This document shows positions 18,661 through 28,581 of a stretch of DNA of 64,000 bases, in pieces. Source of the stretch: Mycobacterium sp. ITM-2016-00318 (lineage in GTDB: Bacteria; Actinomycetota; Actinomycetes; Mycobacteriales; Mycobacteriaceae); NCBI RefSeq assembly GCF_002968285.2, contig NZ_CP134400.1:5022001-5086000 (forward strand), written 5' to 3'. The position numbers and the translations under genes were made by a program. Under the pieces are notes generated by a model. It was not told the DNA's origin. It searched no databases and worked only from the letters and a program-made list of their open reading frames with translations. Within the stretch, counting starts at the first letter, position 1. Each line of letters opens with the position of its first letter.

Positions 18661-20040
18661 GTGTCTGTTTCGGCAACCGAGGCGCGTGCTGCCCACGCCG
18701 CGGGTGTGCAGCGACTCCTTGACAGCTATCGCGCGATCCCTCCGACGGCGACCGTCCGGCTGGCCAAATCGACGTCCAACCTGTTCCGCAAGCGGGCCAA
18801 GAGCAACGCCAAGGGCCTGGACACCTCGGGGCTGACGGGCGTGATCGAGGTGGATCCGGACGCGCGGACCGCCGACGTCGCGGGCATGTGCACCTATGAA
18901 GATCTCGTCGCCGCGACGCTCCCGTATGGCCTGTCGCCGCTGGTCGTTCCGCAGCTGAAGACCATCACGCTCGGCGGTGCGGTCACCGGGCTCGGCATCG
19001 AGTCGACGTCATTCCGCAACGGCCTGCCGCACGAGTCGGTGCTCGAGATGGACATCCTCACCGGAGCGGGCGACGTCGTCACGGCGTCGCAGGAAGAAAA
19101 CTCTGATCTGTTTCGCGCCTTCCCGAATTCGTATGGCACGCTGGGCTATTCGGTCCGGCTGAAGATCGAGCTGGAGCCGGTGAAGCCGTTCGTCGCCCTG
19201 AAGCACCTGCGATTTCACTCGCTCCAGGACCTGGTCGCGGCGATGGAACGGATCATCGAAACCGGCGGTCTCGACGGCACACCGGTCGACTACCTCGACG
19301 GCGTGGTGTTCAGCCCCGACGAGAGCTACCTGTGTGTCGGCGTGCAGACCTCGACGCCGGGACACGTCAGCGACTACACCGGCCGCGAGATCTACTACCG
19401 GTCGATCCAGCACTCCGCCGGCGAGAAGCACGACCGGCTGACCATCCACGACTACCTGTGGCGATGGGACACCGATTGGTTCTGGTGTTCACGCGCGTTC
19501 GGCGCGCAGAACCCGACGATCCGGCGGTTCTGGCCGCGGCGCTACCGACGCAGCAGCTTCTACTGGAAGTTGATCGGCTACGACCAGCGCTTCAACATCG
19601 CCGACCGCATCGAGAAGCGCAAGGGGCGTCCGCCGCTCGAACGCGTGGTCCAGGACATCGAGGTGCCGATCGAACGGTGCGTGGACTTCCTCGACTGGTT
19701 CACCGGGAACGTGCCCATCGAGCCGATCTGGCTGTGCCCGCTGCGTTTGCGCGGCGAGGCGAGCTGGCCGCTGTACCCGATCCGGCCGCATCACACCTAC
19801 GTCAACGTGGGTTTTTGGTCGTCGGTGCCGGTCGGCCCGGAGGACGGTTACACCAACAGGCTGATAGAACATGAGGTCAGCAAGCTCGATGGGCACAAGT
19901 CGCTGTATTCCGACGCCTTCTATTCACAGGAAGAGTTCGACGAGCTCTACGGCGGGGAAACCTACAAAATCGTCAAGAAGGCCTACGATCCGGATTCACG
20001 TCTCCTCGATCTATACGCGAAGGCGGTGCAACGAAAATGA
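18661..20040 (+). CDS. FAD-binding oxidoreductase (DHCR24-like), partner of a fatty-acid methyltransferase
   Basis: A 459-residue flavoprotein with an FAD-binding type 4 (VAO/PCMH) fold: TADVAGMCTYEDLVAATLPYG, VVPQLKTITLGGAVTGLGIES and SVLEMDILTGAG are the diagnostic FAD segments. Homologues paired with SAM-dependent methyltransferases reduce a methylene branch to a methyl branch in 10-methyl fatty acid synthesis (for example tuberculostearic acid genes); here the pair corresponds to Rv3719-Rv3720, whose product is less certain. TAGCGT at 18649-18654 ends seven bases before the GTG start, indicating a leaderless transcript. The stop overlaps the methyltransferase start by 4 bases. Confidence 0.85.
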   Translation: MSVSATEARAAHAAGVQRLLDSYRAIPPTATVRLAKSTSNLFRKRAKSNAKGLDTSGLTGVIEVDPDARTADVAGMCTYEDLVAATLPYGLSPLVVPQLKTITLGGAVTGLGIESTSFRNGLPHESVLEMDILTGAGDVVTASQEENSDLFRAFPNSYGTLGYSVRLKIELEPVKPFVALKHLRFHSLQDLVAAMERIIETGGLDGTPVDYLDGVVFSPDESYLCVGVQTSTPGHVSDYTGREIYYRSIQHSAGEKHDRLTIHDYLWRWDTDWFWCSRAFGAQNPTIRRFWPRRYRRSSFYWKLIGYDQRFNIADRIEKRKGRPPLERVVQDIEVPIERCVDFLDWFTGNVPIEPIWLCPLRLRGEASWPLYPIRPHHTYVNVGFWSSVPVGPEDGYTNRLIEHEVSKLDGHKSLYSDAFYSQEEFDELYGGETYKIVKKAYDPDSRLLDLYAKAVQRK

Positions 20041-21353
20041 CGACGGACAAAGAACATGCGGCAAGTGCGCCGCCCAGGAAGCTGGCGCTCGCCGAGATCC
20101 TGGAGATCTTCGCCGGAGGTGGCCGGATTCCGCTGCGGTTCACCGCATACGACGGAAGCACGGCCGGGCCCGACGACGCAGGCCTCGGTCTGGACTTGCT
20201 GACACCCCGCGGCACGACCTATCTGGCAACCGCACCCGGTGAGCTCGGGCTGGTCAGGGCCTACGTCTCCGGTGACGTCGACCCGCACGGCGTGCATCCC
20301 GGCGACCCCTACGAACTGCTGCGGGCGCTGGCCGACAAAATGGACTTCAAGCGGCCCTCTGCACGGGTGCTGGCCAACATCGTCCGTTCCATCGGCTTCG
20401 AGCACCTCAAGCCGATCGCGCCCCCGCCGCAGGAGGCGCTGCCCCGTTGGCGCCGTATCGCAGAAGGCTTGCGGCACAGCAAGACCCGCGACGCCGAGGC
20501 CATTCATCACCACTACGACGTATCGAACACGTTCTACGAGTGGGTGCTCGGCCCGTCGATGACCTACACGTGCGCCTGCTATCCGAATCCGGAGGCGTCG
20601 TTGGAGGAGGCGCAGGACAACAAATACCGGCTGGTGTTCGACAAGTTGCGGCTGCAACCGGGCCATCGACTGCTGGACGTCGGCTGCGGCTGGGGCGGCA
20701 TGGTCCGCTACGCGGCCCGGCACGGCGTCAAGGCCGTCGGCGTGACGCTGTCGAGGGAACAGGCGCTGTGGGCGCAGAAGGCCATCGCCGAGGAGGGGCT
20801 GACCGATCTCGCGGAGGTGCGCCACGGCGATTACCGCGACGTCTCCGAAACCGGGTTCGACGCGGTGTCCTCGATCGGATTGACTGAGCACATCGGCGTG
20901 CACAACTATCCGGCGTACTTCGGCTTCCTGCAGTCCAGGATGCGCACCGGCGCATTGCTGCTCAACCACTGCATCACCCGGCCCGACAACCGCACCGGCG
21001 CAACGGCGGGCGGCTTCATCGACCGCTACGTCTTCCCCGACGGAGAGCTGACCGGCTCGGGCCGCATCATCAGCGAAGCCCAGGACGTCGGCCTCGAGGT
21101 CGTGCACGAGGAGAACCTTCGTCACCACTACGCCTTGACCCTGCGTGACTGGTGCCGCAACCTCGTCGACCACTGGGACGAAGCCGTCGAGGAGGTCGGC
21201 CTGGCCACCGCCAAGGTGTGGGGTCTCTACATGGCGGGCTCGCGGCTCGGGTTCGAGACCAATGTCGTTCAGCTGCACCAGGTTCTGGCGGTCAAGCTCG
21301 ACGAGGACGGCAACGACGGCGGGCTTCCGCTGCGGCCGTGGTGGACCGCCTGA
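20037..21353 (+). CDS. Cyclopropane/methyl fatty-acyl-phospholipid synthase family methyltransferase
   Basis: A 438-residue SAM-dependent methyltransferase with an N-terminal substrate domain (1-140) and a CFA synthase-like catalytic domain: HHHYDVSNTFYEWVLGPSMTYTCACY, LLDVGCGWGGMVRYAARHG (SAM site), and SIGLTEHIGVHNYPAYF. It methylates an unsaturated acyl chain in membrane phospholipid. Translational coupling to the FAD oxidoreductase suggests a two-step formation of a branched chain. It converges on dnaX with only four bases between stops. Confidence 0.9.
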   Translation: MTTDKEHAASAPPRKLALAEILEIFAGGGRIPLRFTAYDGSTAGPDDAGLGLDLLTPRGTTYLATAPGELGLVRAYVSGDVDPHGVHPGDPYELLRALADKMDFKRPSARVLANIVRSIGFEHLKPIAPPPQEALPRWRRIAEGLRHSKTRDAEAIHHHYDVSNTFYEWVLGPSMTYTCACYPNPEASLEEAQDNKYRLVFDKLRLQPGHRLLDVGCGWGGMVRYAARHGVKAVGVTLSREQALWAQKAIAEEGLTDLAEVRHGDYRDVSETGFDAVSSIGLTEHIGVHNYPAYFGFLQSRMRTGALLLNHCITRPDNRTGATAGGFIDRYVFPDGELTGSGRIISEAQDVGLEVVHEENLRHHYALTLRDWCRNLVDHWDEAVEEVGLATAKVWGLYMAGSRLGFETNVVQLHQVLAVKLDEDGNDGGLPLRPWWTA

Positions 21354-21357
21354 GGGG

Positions 21358-23217
21358 CTAGCCGCCGTCGATCCGGCGGGCGCCGAGTTCGTTCTGCAGT
21401 AGTTCGAGCGCGGCCTCTTCCGGATCGCGACGCTCCGTCTCGGCGTTGTCGCTGCCGGCCTCGGCCAGCATGCTGTCCTCTTCGCTGCGGGCGACGTCCC
21501 CTGCGGGTGTCTCCGCGGTGCCTGCGTCAGAGGGAGATCCGACCTCGTAGCGCACCTTGAGCCCGATGCCGAGCGCGTCCTTCAACGCTTCCTCGACGAC
21601 GTCGGTGTTGCGCTGTTCGTTCAGCCGCTTCGCCAGCGGCGCCGACTCATGGTTCAACAGCAGCGTGCCGCCGTAGACGGTGCGCACCACCGCCCCGGCC
21701 AGCATGACCGCAAGCGAACGGCTGCGTTCGCGCACCTTCTCCAGCACGGTGGCCCACTGTCTGCGGATCGCTGCCGCGTCGGGTTCCCCTGGGACCGGGG
21801 CGGCGGGTGTGGGCGGTGCCTCGACCACCGGCTCTGACGGCGGTCGCAGTGGCGGCGGCGACGGCGGAGGCGCAGGCTCGACCGGCTTCGGCGCGGGCTC
21901 GGGACTCGACACCGGTGCGGGTGCGGGCTCCTTGACTTCGGGCGCGGCCTCCGGCGCAGGTTCCGACTTGTCCGACGGCTGCGACCTGCTCCTACGGGTG
22001 AACTGTTTCGCAGGCGCGCCCGCGGCGGATCCGGCGCCGCTTGCACCGTCGGCGGGAATCGACATGTCGAGACGCGTCTCGATGCGCTCGATCCGTTGCA
22101 GCAGAGCCGATTCCGTATCGCTTGCCGACGGCAGCAGCAGCCGCGCGCACACCACTTCCAGCAGCAGGCGCGGCGCGGTGGCGCCGCGCATCTCGCCGAG
22201 GCCGGCGTGCACCACCTCGGCGTAGCGGGTCAGCGTGCCCGCGCCGATGCGCGCGGCTTGATCGCGCATCCGATCGAGCACGTCGCCGGGTGCGTCGACG
22301 ACTCCTCGCGCGGCGGCGTCGGGCACCGCCTGCAGGACGATCAGGTCGCGGAAGCGTTCCAGCAGATCGGTGGCGAACCGACGCGGATCGTGTCCCGCGT
22401 CGATGACGCCCTCGACCGCGCCGAACAGCGCAGCCGCATCGCCCGGGGCCAGCGCGTCGATCGCGTCGTCGATCAGCGCGACGTCGGTGGCACCCAGCAG
22501 TGAGAGCGCCCGCGGATAGAGCACCCGGTTGCCGTCAGCACCGGCCAGTAACTGGTCGAGCACCGAGAGGGTGTCGCGGGGCGACCCGCCGCCGGCGCGG
22601 ATCACCAGCGGGTAGACGGTTTCGTCGACCTCGACGCCCTCCTGCTCGCAGATTCGCTCCAGCAACGAGCGCATGGTGCGCGGCGCCAGCAGCCGGAACG
22701 GGTAATGGTGGGTACGCGAGCGGATGGTTGGCAGCACCTTCTCGGGTTCGGTGGTCGCGAACACGAAGATGAGGTGGTCGGGCGGCTCCTCGACGATCTT
22801 CAGCAGCGCATTGAAGCCCGCGGTGGTGACCATGTGCGCTTCGTCGATGATGAAGATGCGGTAGCGCGACTGCGCCGGTGCGTAGAACGCGCGGTCGCGT
22901 AGCTCGCGCGTGTCGTCGACGCCGCCGTGGCTGGCCGCGTCGAGTTCGACGACGTCGACGCTGCCCGGCCCGTTCGGCGCGAGCGCGACGCACGAGTCGC
23001 AGACGCCGCACGGCGTCGCGGTGGGGCCCTGCTCGCAGTTCAGCGAGCGGGCCAGGATCCGCGCCGACGACGTCTTTCCGCAGCCGCGCGGGCCGGAGAA
23101 CAGATAGGCGTGGTTGATGCGGCCTGCCGTGAGCGCGGTCGACAGCGGATCGGTGACGTGCTCCTGGCCGACCACGTCGGCGAATGTCGACGGACGGTAC
23201 TTGCGGTAGAGCGCCAC
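21358..23217 (-). CDS. dnaX: DNA polymerase III gamma/tau subunit
   Basis: Clamp-loader ATPase of 619 residues. Walker A GPRGCGKTS (42-50), four-cysteine zinc module within CEQGPTATPCGVCDSC (about 62-80), Walker B IFIIDEAHM and sensor 1 VFATTEPEKVLPTIRSR are all present. Residues about 390-490 form a Pro/Ala/Glu-rich linker before a tau-like C-terminal domain. No slippery heptamer is evident in the part I inspected, so a separate gamma by frameshifting is not predicted. GTG 23217 start. Confidence 0.96.
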   Translation of the reverse strand: MALYRKYRPSTFADVVGQEHVTDPLSTALTAGRINHAYLFSGPRGCGKTSSARILARSLNCEQGPTATPCGVCDSCVALAPNGPGSVDVVELDAASHGGVDDTRELRDRAFYAPAQSRYRIFIIDEAHMVTTAGFNALLKIVEEPPDHLIFVFATTEPEKVLPTIRSRTHHYPFRLLAPRTMRSLLERICEQEGVEVDETVYPLVIRAGGGSPRDTLSVLDQLLAGADGNRVLYPRALSLLGATDVALIDDAIDALAPGDAAALFGAVEGVIDAGHDPRRFATDLLERFRDLIVLQAVPDAAARGVVDAPGDVLDRMRDQAARIGAGTLTRYAEVVHAGLGEMRGATAPRLLLEVVCARLLLPSASDTESALLQRIERIETRLDMSIPADGASGAGSAAGAPAKQFTRRSRSQPSDKSEPAPEAAPEVKEPAPAPVSSPEPAPKPVEPAPPPSPPPLRPPSEPVVEAPPTPAAPVPGEPDAAAIRRQWATVLEKVRERSRSLAVMLAGAVVRTVYGGTLLLNHESAPLAKRLNEQRNTDVVEEALKDALGIGLKVRYEVGSPSDAGTAETPAGDVARSEEDSMLAEAGSDNAETERRDPEEAALELLQNELGARRIDGG

Positions 23218-23273
23218 GCTCAGCAGGCTACCCAGCCGAGCGGACAGTCGGGCGGCGCGGCCGGTCCTGCACG

Positions 23274-23332
23274 GCGAGCGCTCACACCTGTACGGTTTCC
23301 GCGGCCTGTTTTGTACAACGATGAGCGCTCGC
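23274..23332. repeat. 11-bp inverted repeat between the aminotransferase and dnaX
   Basis: GCGAGCGCTCA (23274-23284) and TGAGCGCTCGC (23322-23332) are perfect inverted copies separated by 37 bases, each containing the self-palindrome GAGCGCTC. The spacer also holds TGTAC and GTACA. The element lies 57-115 bases before the dnaX start and 29 bases past the aminotransferase stop, so it could be an operator for dnaX or a long terminator stem. Confidence 0.5.
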
Positions 23333-23360
23333 GGCTGGGACCGTCACCCGCTGGCCAGAC

Positions 23361-24756
<1,396 letters not shown>

Positions 24757-24799
24757 CGGAGAGTGTAATACGTGGTCTCCGGCGGGCAGGTTGGAGCGG

Positions 24800-24845
24800 T
24801 GGGGGTGCCCCCAGCCCGAAGGGCAAGGGGGACGACTGGGGGATC
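24800..24845. repeat. GC-rich palindromic intergenic element
   Basis: TGGGGG-TG-CCCCCA (24800-24813) is followed by AGCCCGAAGGGC, a second small hairpin, and then a G-rich tract with GACGACTGGGGGATC. This string of short palindromes has the look of a dispersed mycobacterial intergenic repeat. No second copy was noticed in the window. Confidence 0.4.
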
Positions 24846-24897
24846 GGCAGCGGCGGGCTGGGACGGCGTATTGGGCAGGTCGGTTACCATGGCCCGC

Positions 24898-24983
24898 GGA
24901 GGATTCGCCTAGTGGCCTATGGCGCTCGCCTGGAACGCGGGTTGGGTTAATAGCCCTCGCGGGTTCAAATCCCGCATCCTCCG
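24898..24983 (+). tRNA. tRNA-Ser (anticodon GGA)
   Basis: The acceptor stem GGAGGAT pairs with ATCCTCC, and the discriminator is G at 24983. The anticodon stem CTCGC/GCGGG closes the loop CTGGAAC, giving anticodon GGA for serine UCC/UCU. A long variable arm (class II) follows, and the T arm is GCGGGTTCAAATCCCGC. CCA is not encoded. Length is 86 nt. Confidence 0.96.
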
Positions 24984-25057
24984 CACTGGGTCCGAGGGGC
25001 GACCAGCCGGAAGTCAGAGCTGGTCACTCCTTGGCCCGAGGAATCTTGAGGAGGAGT

Positions 25058-25897
25058 ATGAGCCGCAAAATTGCGGTGGCCTGGCACGCATCGTTCTCGA
25101 TCGCCGCCGGCGTCTTGTACTTCTTCTTCGTGCTTCCGCGCTGGCCTGAGCTGACCGGTGCTACTTCACACAGCCTCGGCACGGTGCTGCGTATCGTCAC
25201 CGGCGCGCTGATCGGCCTCGCCGCGCTTCCGGTCGTGTTCACGCTGCTGCGGACGCGCAAGCCGGAACTGGGGACGCCGCAGCTGGCGCTGAGCCTTCGA
25301 ACGTCGTCGATCGGTCTGCACGTGCTCGCCGGTGCGCTGATCATCGGCACCGCGATCAGCGAGATCTGGCTCAGCCTTGACAGCGCAGGTCGCTGGCTCT
25401 TCGGCATCTACGGCGCCGCCGCGGCGATCGCGTTGCTCGGCGTCTTCGCGTTCTACCTGTCGTTCGTGGCCGAGATGCCGCCACCACCTCCCAAACCCCT
25501 CAAGCCCAAGGCCAAGAAGGCGGGTCGTCGCGGCCGCCGCAAGGCCACAGAAGCCCAGGCCAGCGAGGACACCGAGGTCACCGACGAAGCTCCCGAAGTC
25601 GCTCCCGAAGCCGAGGCTGCGCCGGAGACCGAGGAGGCCACGGGCGACGACAGCGAACCCGCCGAAGCCGAGGCACCCACGGAGGCCGAAGAGCAGGCCG
25701 ACGAGCAGCCCGCCGAGGTGACAGCCGACAAAGAGGACGACGCGGCAGGAACCGAAACCCAGGCAAAGGCCGAAGAAGCCGACGGCGTCACCGGTGATGA
25801 GTCAGCCAACGGCGGCCTGCGGAACCGGCGCACATCAGGCAAGATCTCACTTCGGAAGCGCAAGAGATCGCGCGGCGGCGTTGCCGTTGACGATTAA
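25058..25897 (+). CDS. lucA: Membrane protein with long acidic tail, LucA/Rv3723-like
   Basis: A 279-residue protein with four N-terminal membrane helices (about residues 7-27, 43-63, 84-103, 112-133). After a PPPPPK hinge comes a long tail very rich in Ala, Glu and Asp, closing with a basic stretch (LRKRKRSRGG). By position after tRNA-Ser and by layout it corresponds to M. tuberculosis Rv3723 (LucA), which stabilises the Mce1 and Mce4 lipid importers. GAGGAG lies just upstream of ATG 25058. The tail is low complexity and probably disordered. Orthology is inferred from synteny and topology. Confidence 0.75.
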   Translation: MSRKIAVAWHASFSIAAGVLYFFFVLPRWPELTGATSHSLGTVLRIVTGALIGLAALPVVFTLLRTRKPELGTPQLALSLRTSSIGLHVLAGALIIGTAISEIWLSLDSAGRWLFGIYGAAAAIALLGVFAFYLSFVAEMPPPPPKPLKPKAKKAGRRGRRKATEAQASEDTEVTDEAPEVAPEAEAAPETEEATGDDSEPAEAEAPTEAEEQADEQPAEVTADKEDDAAGTETQAKAEEADGVTGDESANGGLRNRRTSGKISLRKRKRSRGGVAVDD

Positions 25898-25968
25898 CCA
25901 CACATCGACACGGGAACTCCTCATTGCCACGATGTAATGAGAATCCGCCCCAAGCCGAAAGTCCCCAT

Positions 25969-26982
25969 ATGGCCCGCTCGCACCCATATCGCCTGCTGAT
26001 TGCGCTCGCCGCCGTTTTGGCACTGGTGGCGCCGATCCGCCCGGCGATCGCCGCTGCGGCGCCGCTCGACACCGCCATCGCGGCCGTCGAACCGGCCGTG
26101 GTGCAGATCGACACGACGATCGACTACCAGCAGGCCATCGGCGCGGGAACGGGCTTCCTGCTCAACCCCAACGGCGAGGTGCTGACCAACTTCCACGTGG
26201 TGCAGGGCGCTGACGTCGTCACCGCCCTCAACGTGGGCACCAGCCAGTCCTTCGGCGCCGACCTGATCGGCTACGACCGCACCCATGACATCGCGCTGCT
26301 GCAGCTGCGCGGTGCGTCCGGCCTCCCCGTCGCGCCGGTGGGCAACTCGTCGGCAGTGGCCGTTGGTGAGCCCGCCGTGGCGATCGGCAACGCCAATCCG
26401 GGCGGCCCGCCGACGCGTGAGGCAGGCACCATCACCCAGCTCGGCCGGTCGATCGAGGCCAAGGACGCGCTGACCGGTGCCTCCGACGAACTCACCGGCC
26501 TCATCGAGGTGGCCGCCAACGTACGCGCCGGTGATTCAGGGGGCCCGCTCGTCAACGGCACGGGCCAGGTGATCGGCGTGACGACGGCTGCGACCGTGAA
26601 TTACCGGTTCGCTCCCGGGGGTAAGGGTTTCGCCATCCCCATCAACCAGGCGCTGGGAATCGCCGACCAGATCCGCGCGCGGACTCCGTCCGACACTGTC
26701 CACGTCGGGCCGCCCACGCTGCTCGGCGTCGGCGTCGCCGCGGGCGACCAGAGTCAGGGAGTGCCCGGCGTCATCATCCGCGAGGCGCTTCGGGGTGGCC
26801 CGGCCGAAGCTGCGGGCCTAGCCAGCGGCGATGTCCTCACCAGCATCGACGGCGCACCGGTGGATTCGGCGACGACGCTGACCCGGCTGCTCGACCGGCA
26901 CTACCCCGGCGACGTCGTCGACCTCACCTGGATCGACAGGAGCGGCGCACAGCGGACCGGTAAGGCGACGCTGACCTCCTGA
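25969..26982 (+). CDS. Secreted trypsin-like serine protease with PDZ domain (PepA/HtrA-like)
   Basis: A 337-residue exported protease. The signal peptide covers about residues 1-30 (LLIALAAVLALVAP, then AIAAAAP). The chymotrypsin-fold domain has the catalytic triad His in LTNFHVV, Asp in RTHDIALL and Ser in AGDSGGPLV. A PDZ domain follows in about 245-335 (GVIIREALRGGPAEAAGLASGDV). Resembles mycobacterial PepA (Rv0125) and may act in envelope protein quality control. ATG 25969 fits the signal peptide; an upstream in-frame start does not. Confidence 0.93.
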   Translation: MARSHPYRLLIALAAVLALVAPIRPAIAAAAPLDTAIAAVEPAVVQIDTTIDYQQAIGAGTGFLLNPNGEVLTNFHVVQGADVVTALNVGTSQSFGADLIGYDRTHDIALLQLRGASGLPVAPVGNSSAVAVGEPAVAIGNANPGGPPTREAGTITQLGRSIEAKDALTGASDELTGLIEVAANVRAGDSGGPLVNGTGQVIGVTTAATVNYRFAPGGKGFAIPINQALGIADQIRARTPSDTVHVGPPTLLGVGVAAGDQSQGVPGVIIREALRGGPAEAAGLASGDVLTSIDGAPVDSATTLTRLLDRHYPGDVVDLTWIDRSGAQRTGKATLTS

Positions 26983-27049
26983 CCGCACGGGTCAATTTTC
27001 TGGCCGAAAGGCACCGCTGCGATGCCTGCCCTTTCCCTATGCTGAGCGA

Positions 27050-28123
27050 GTGCCAAACACCACCCCTTATCGCGTCGTCCAGTGGACGACGGGCAATGTC
27101 GGAAAGAGTTCGGTGGAGGCGATCGCCAAGAACCCGAACTACCAACTCGTCGGGTGCTACGCCTGGTCCAAGGAGAAGGACGGCGTCGACGTGGGCGAGT
27201 TGGCCGGGATCGAGCCGCTCGGAGTCGCGGCCACCAACGATGTGGACGCGCTGCTGGCGCTGAAACCCGACTGCGTCGTCTACAACCCGATGTGGATCGA
27301 TGTCGACGAGCTGGTGCGCATCCTGTCGGCAGGCGTGAACGTGGTGACTTCCGCGTCGTTCATCACAGGGCACAACCTGGGCGACGGCCGCCATCGCATC
27401 GAGGAAGCCTGCACGTCGGGTAACTCGACGATCTTCGGCTCCGGCGTCAGCCCGGGCTTCGCCGACCTGCTGGCGATCGTCGCGGCGTCGGCCTGCGATC
27501 GCGTCGACAAGGTGATCGTCGCCGAGTCCGCCGACACGACGCTGTACGACTCACCCGATACCGAGCGACCAGCTGGCTTCGGCGTCCCGATCGACGACCC
27601 CGACCTGGGGCCGATGGCTGCCAAGGGCACGGCCGTCTTCGAAGAAGCGGTGCGGCTGGTGGCCGATTCGCTCGGCGTCGAACTCGACGAGGTCGTGTGC
27701 GAAACCGAGTACGCGCAGACGACCGAAGACCTGGAGATGGCGTCTTGGACCATTCCCGCCGGACACGTCGCTGGGGTCTTCGCCAGCTGGCAGGGCCGCG
27801 TCGGCGGTAAGACCGTGGTGGACCTCAACGTGCGGTGGCGCAAAGGTCAGACGCTGGAACCGGATTGGAAGCTCGACGGCGACGGCTGGAAGATCACCAT
27901 CGAGGGCCGCCCGACCGTCAACATGCAGGTCGGCTTTCTGCCGCCGCCGGACATGATCGAGAACATGAAGTCGATCCAGGACCTCTTCGTGATCGGCCAC
28001 ATCATGACGGCGCTCCCGCCGATTCACGCGATTCCCGCCGTCGTCGCCGCAGCGCCTGGGATAGCGACCTACAACGATCTTCCGCTACCCCAGGCACGCG
28101 GCACGGTGCCGACGAACAACTAG
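27050..28123 (+). CDS. NAD(P)-binding DapB/diaminopentanoate dehydrogenase-like protein
   Basis: A 357-residue protein with a Rossmann fold at the N terminus (YRVVQWTTGNVGKSSVEAI) of the kind found in dihydrodipicolinate reductase N-terminal domains and 2,4-diaminopentanoate dehydrogenase. Mycobacteria carry many paralogues whose substrates are unknown, some near steroid or lipid genes. TATGCT at 27038-27043 ends seven bases before the GTG start, so the mRNA is probably leaderless. Its stop overlaps the convergent small secreted protein gene by four bases. Confidence 0.85.
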   Translation: MPNTTPYRVVQWTTGNVGKSSVEAIAKNPNYQLVGCYAWSKEKDGVDVGELAGIEPLGVAATNDVDALLALKPDCVVYNPMWIDVDELVRILSAGVNVVTSASFITGHNLGDGRHRIEEACTSGNSTIFGSGVSPGFADLLAIVAASACDRVDKVIVAESADTTLYDSPDTERPAGFGVPIDDPDLGPMAAKGTAVFEEAVRLVADSLGVELDEVVCETEYAQTTEDLEMASWTIPAGHVAGVFASWQGRVGGKTVVDLNVRWRKGQTLEPDWKLDGDGWKITIEGRPTVNMQVGFLPPPDMIENMKSIQDLFVIGHIMTALPPIHAIPAVVAAAPGIATYNDLPLPQARGTVPTNN

Positions 28124-28401
28124 ATGCAGGCACTGCCCTCTACGTAGCCGAACGGGCCCTCGATACCGACGCAGGCGTCGACCGGGTCCCAGCGCCCCGG
28201 GCCACGGCCGTCCCACCACCAGTCGTCGTCGTGTCCATGACCGTGTCCACGGCCGGGACCCTGCTCTGCGATGTACTGCGGTCCGGCGAGCGCCGGGGTT
28301 GCGGGTGCGGCGTTCGCGACGCCGGTGCTCACACCGACGGTGCCAAGCGCCATACCGGCGCTGAGGACGAGTCCTGCAGCGAGTGCTTTCACATCAATCA
28401 C
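28120..28401 (-). CDS. Small secreted protein, His/Trp-rich C-terminal part
   Basis: A 93-residue protein with a signal peptide (VKALAAGLVLSAGMALGTVG to about ANA-AP, residue 31). The mature part has a GRGHGHGHDDDWWWDGRGPG stretch and two cysteines near the end (DACVGIEG and SACI), which could form a disulphide. GTG 28401 has GAGGAG about nine bases upstream. A -10-like TATAGT on the minus strand lies at 28513-28518. The His/Asp cluster might bind metal, but this is speculative. Family not recognised, though similar short exported proteins are common in mycobacteria. Confidence 0.75.
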   Translation of the reverse strand: MIDVKALAAGLVLSAGMALGTVGVSTGVANAAPATPALAGPQYIAEQGPGRGHGHGHDDDWWWDGRGPGRWDPVDACVGIEGPFGYVEGSACI

Positions 28402-28581
28402 GCTAAATATCTCCTCAGCAGCTGTTCTTACGGTGCACGGCGCCGGATACCGTTTGGCGCGCCCTGTCGGCCAAAGACGTTGCAAGCACACATCTTCCGG
28501 CGTCCGCGAAACACTATAACGCCCGGTTGGACAGCGCGCGAAAGCAGCGCGTCACTTACGCGCGTGATGGTTTGCGCTGAA

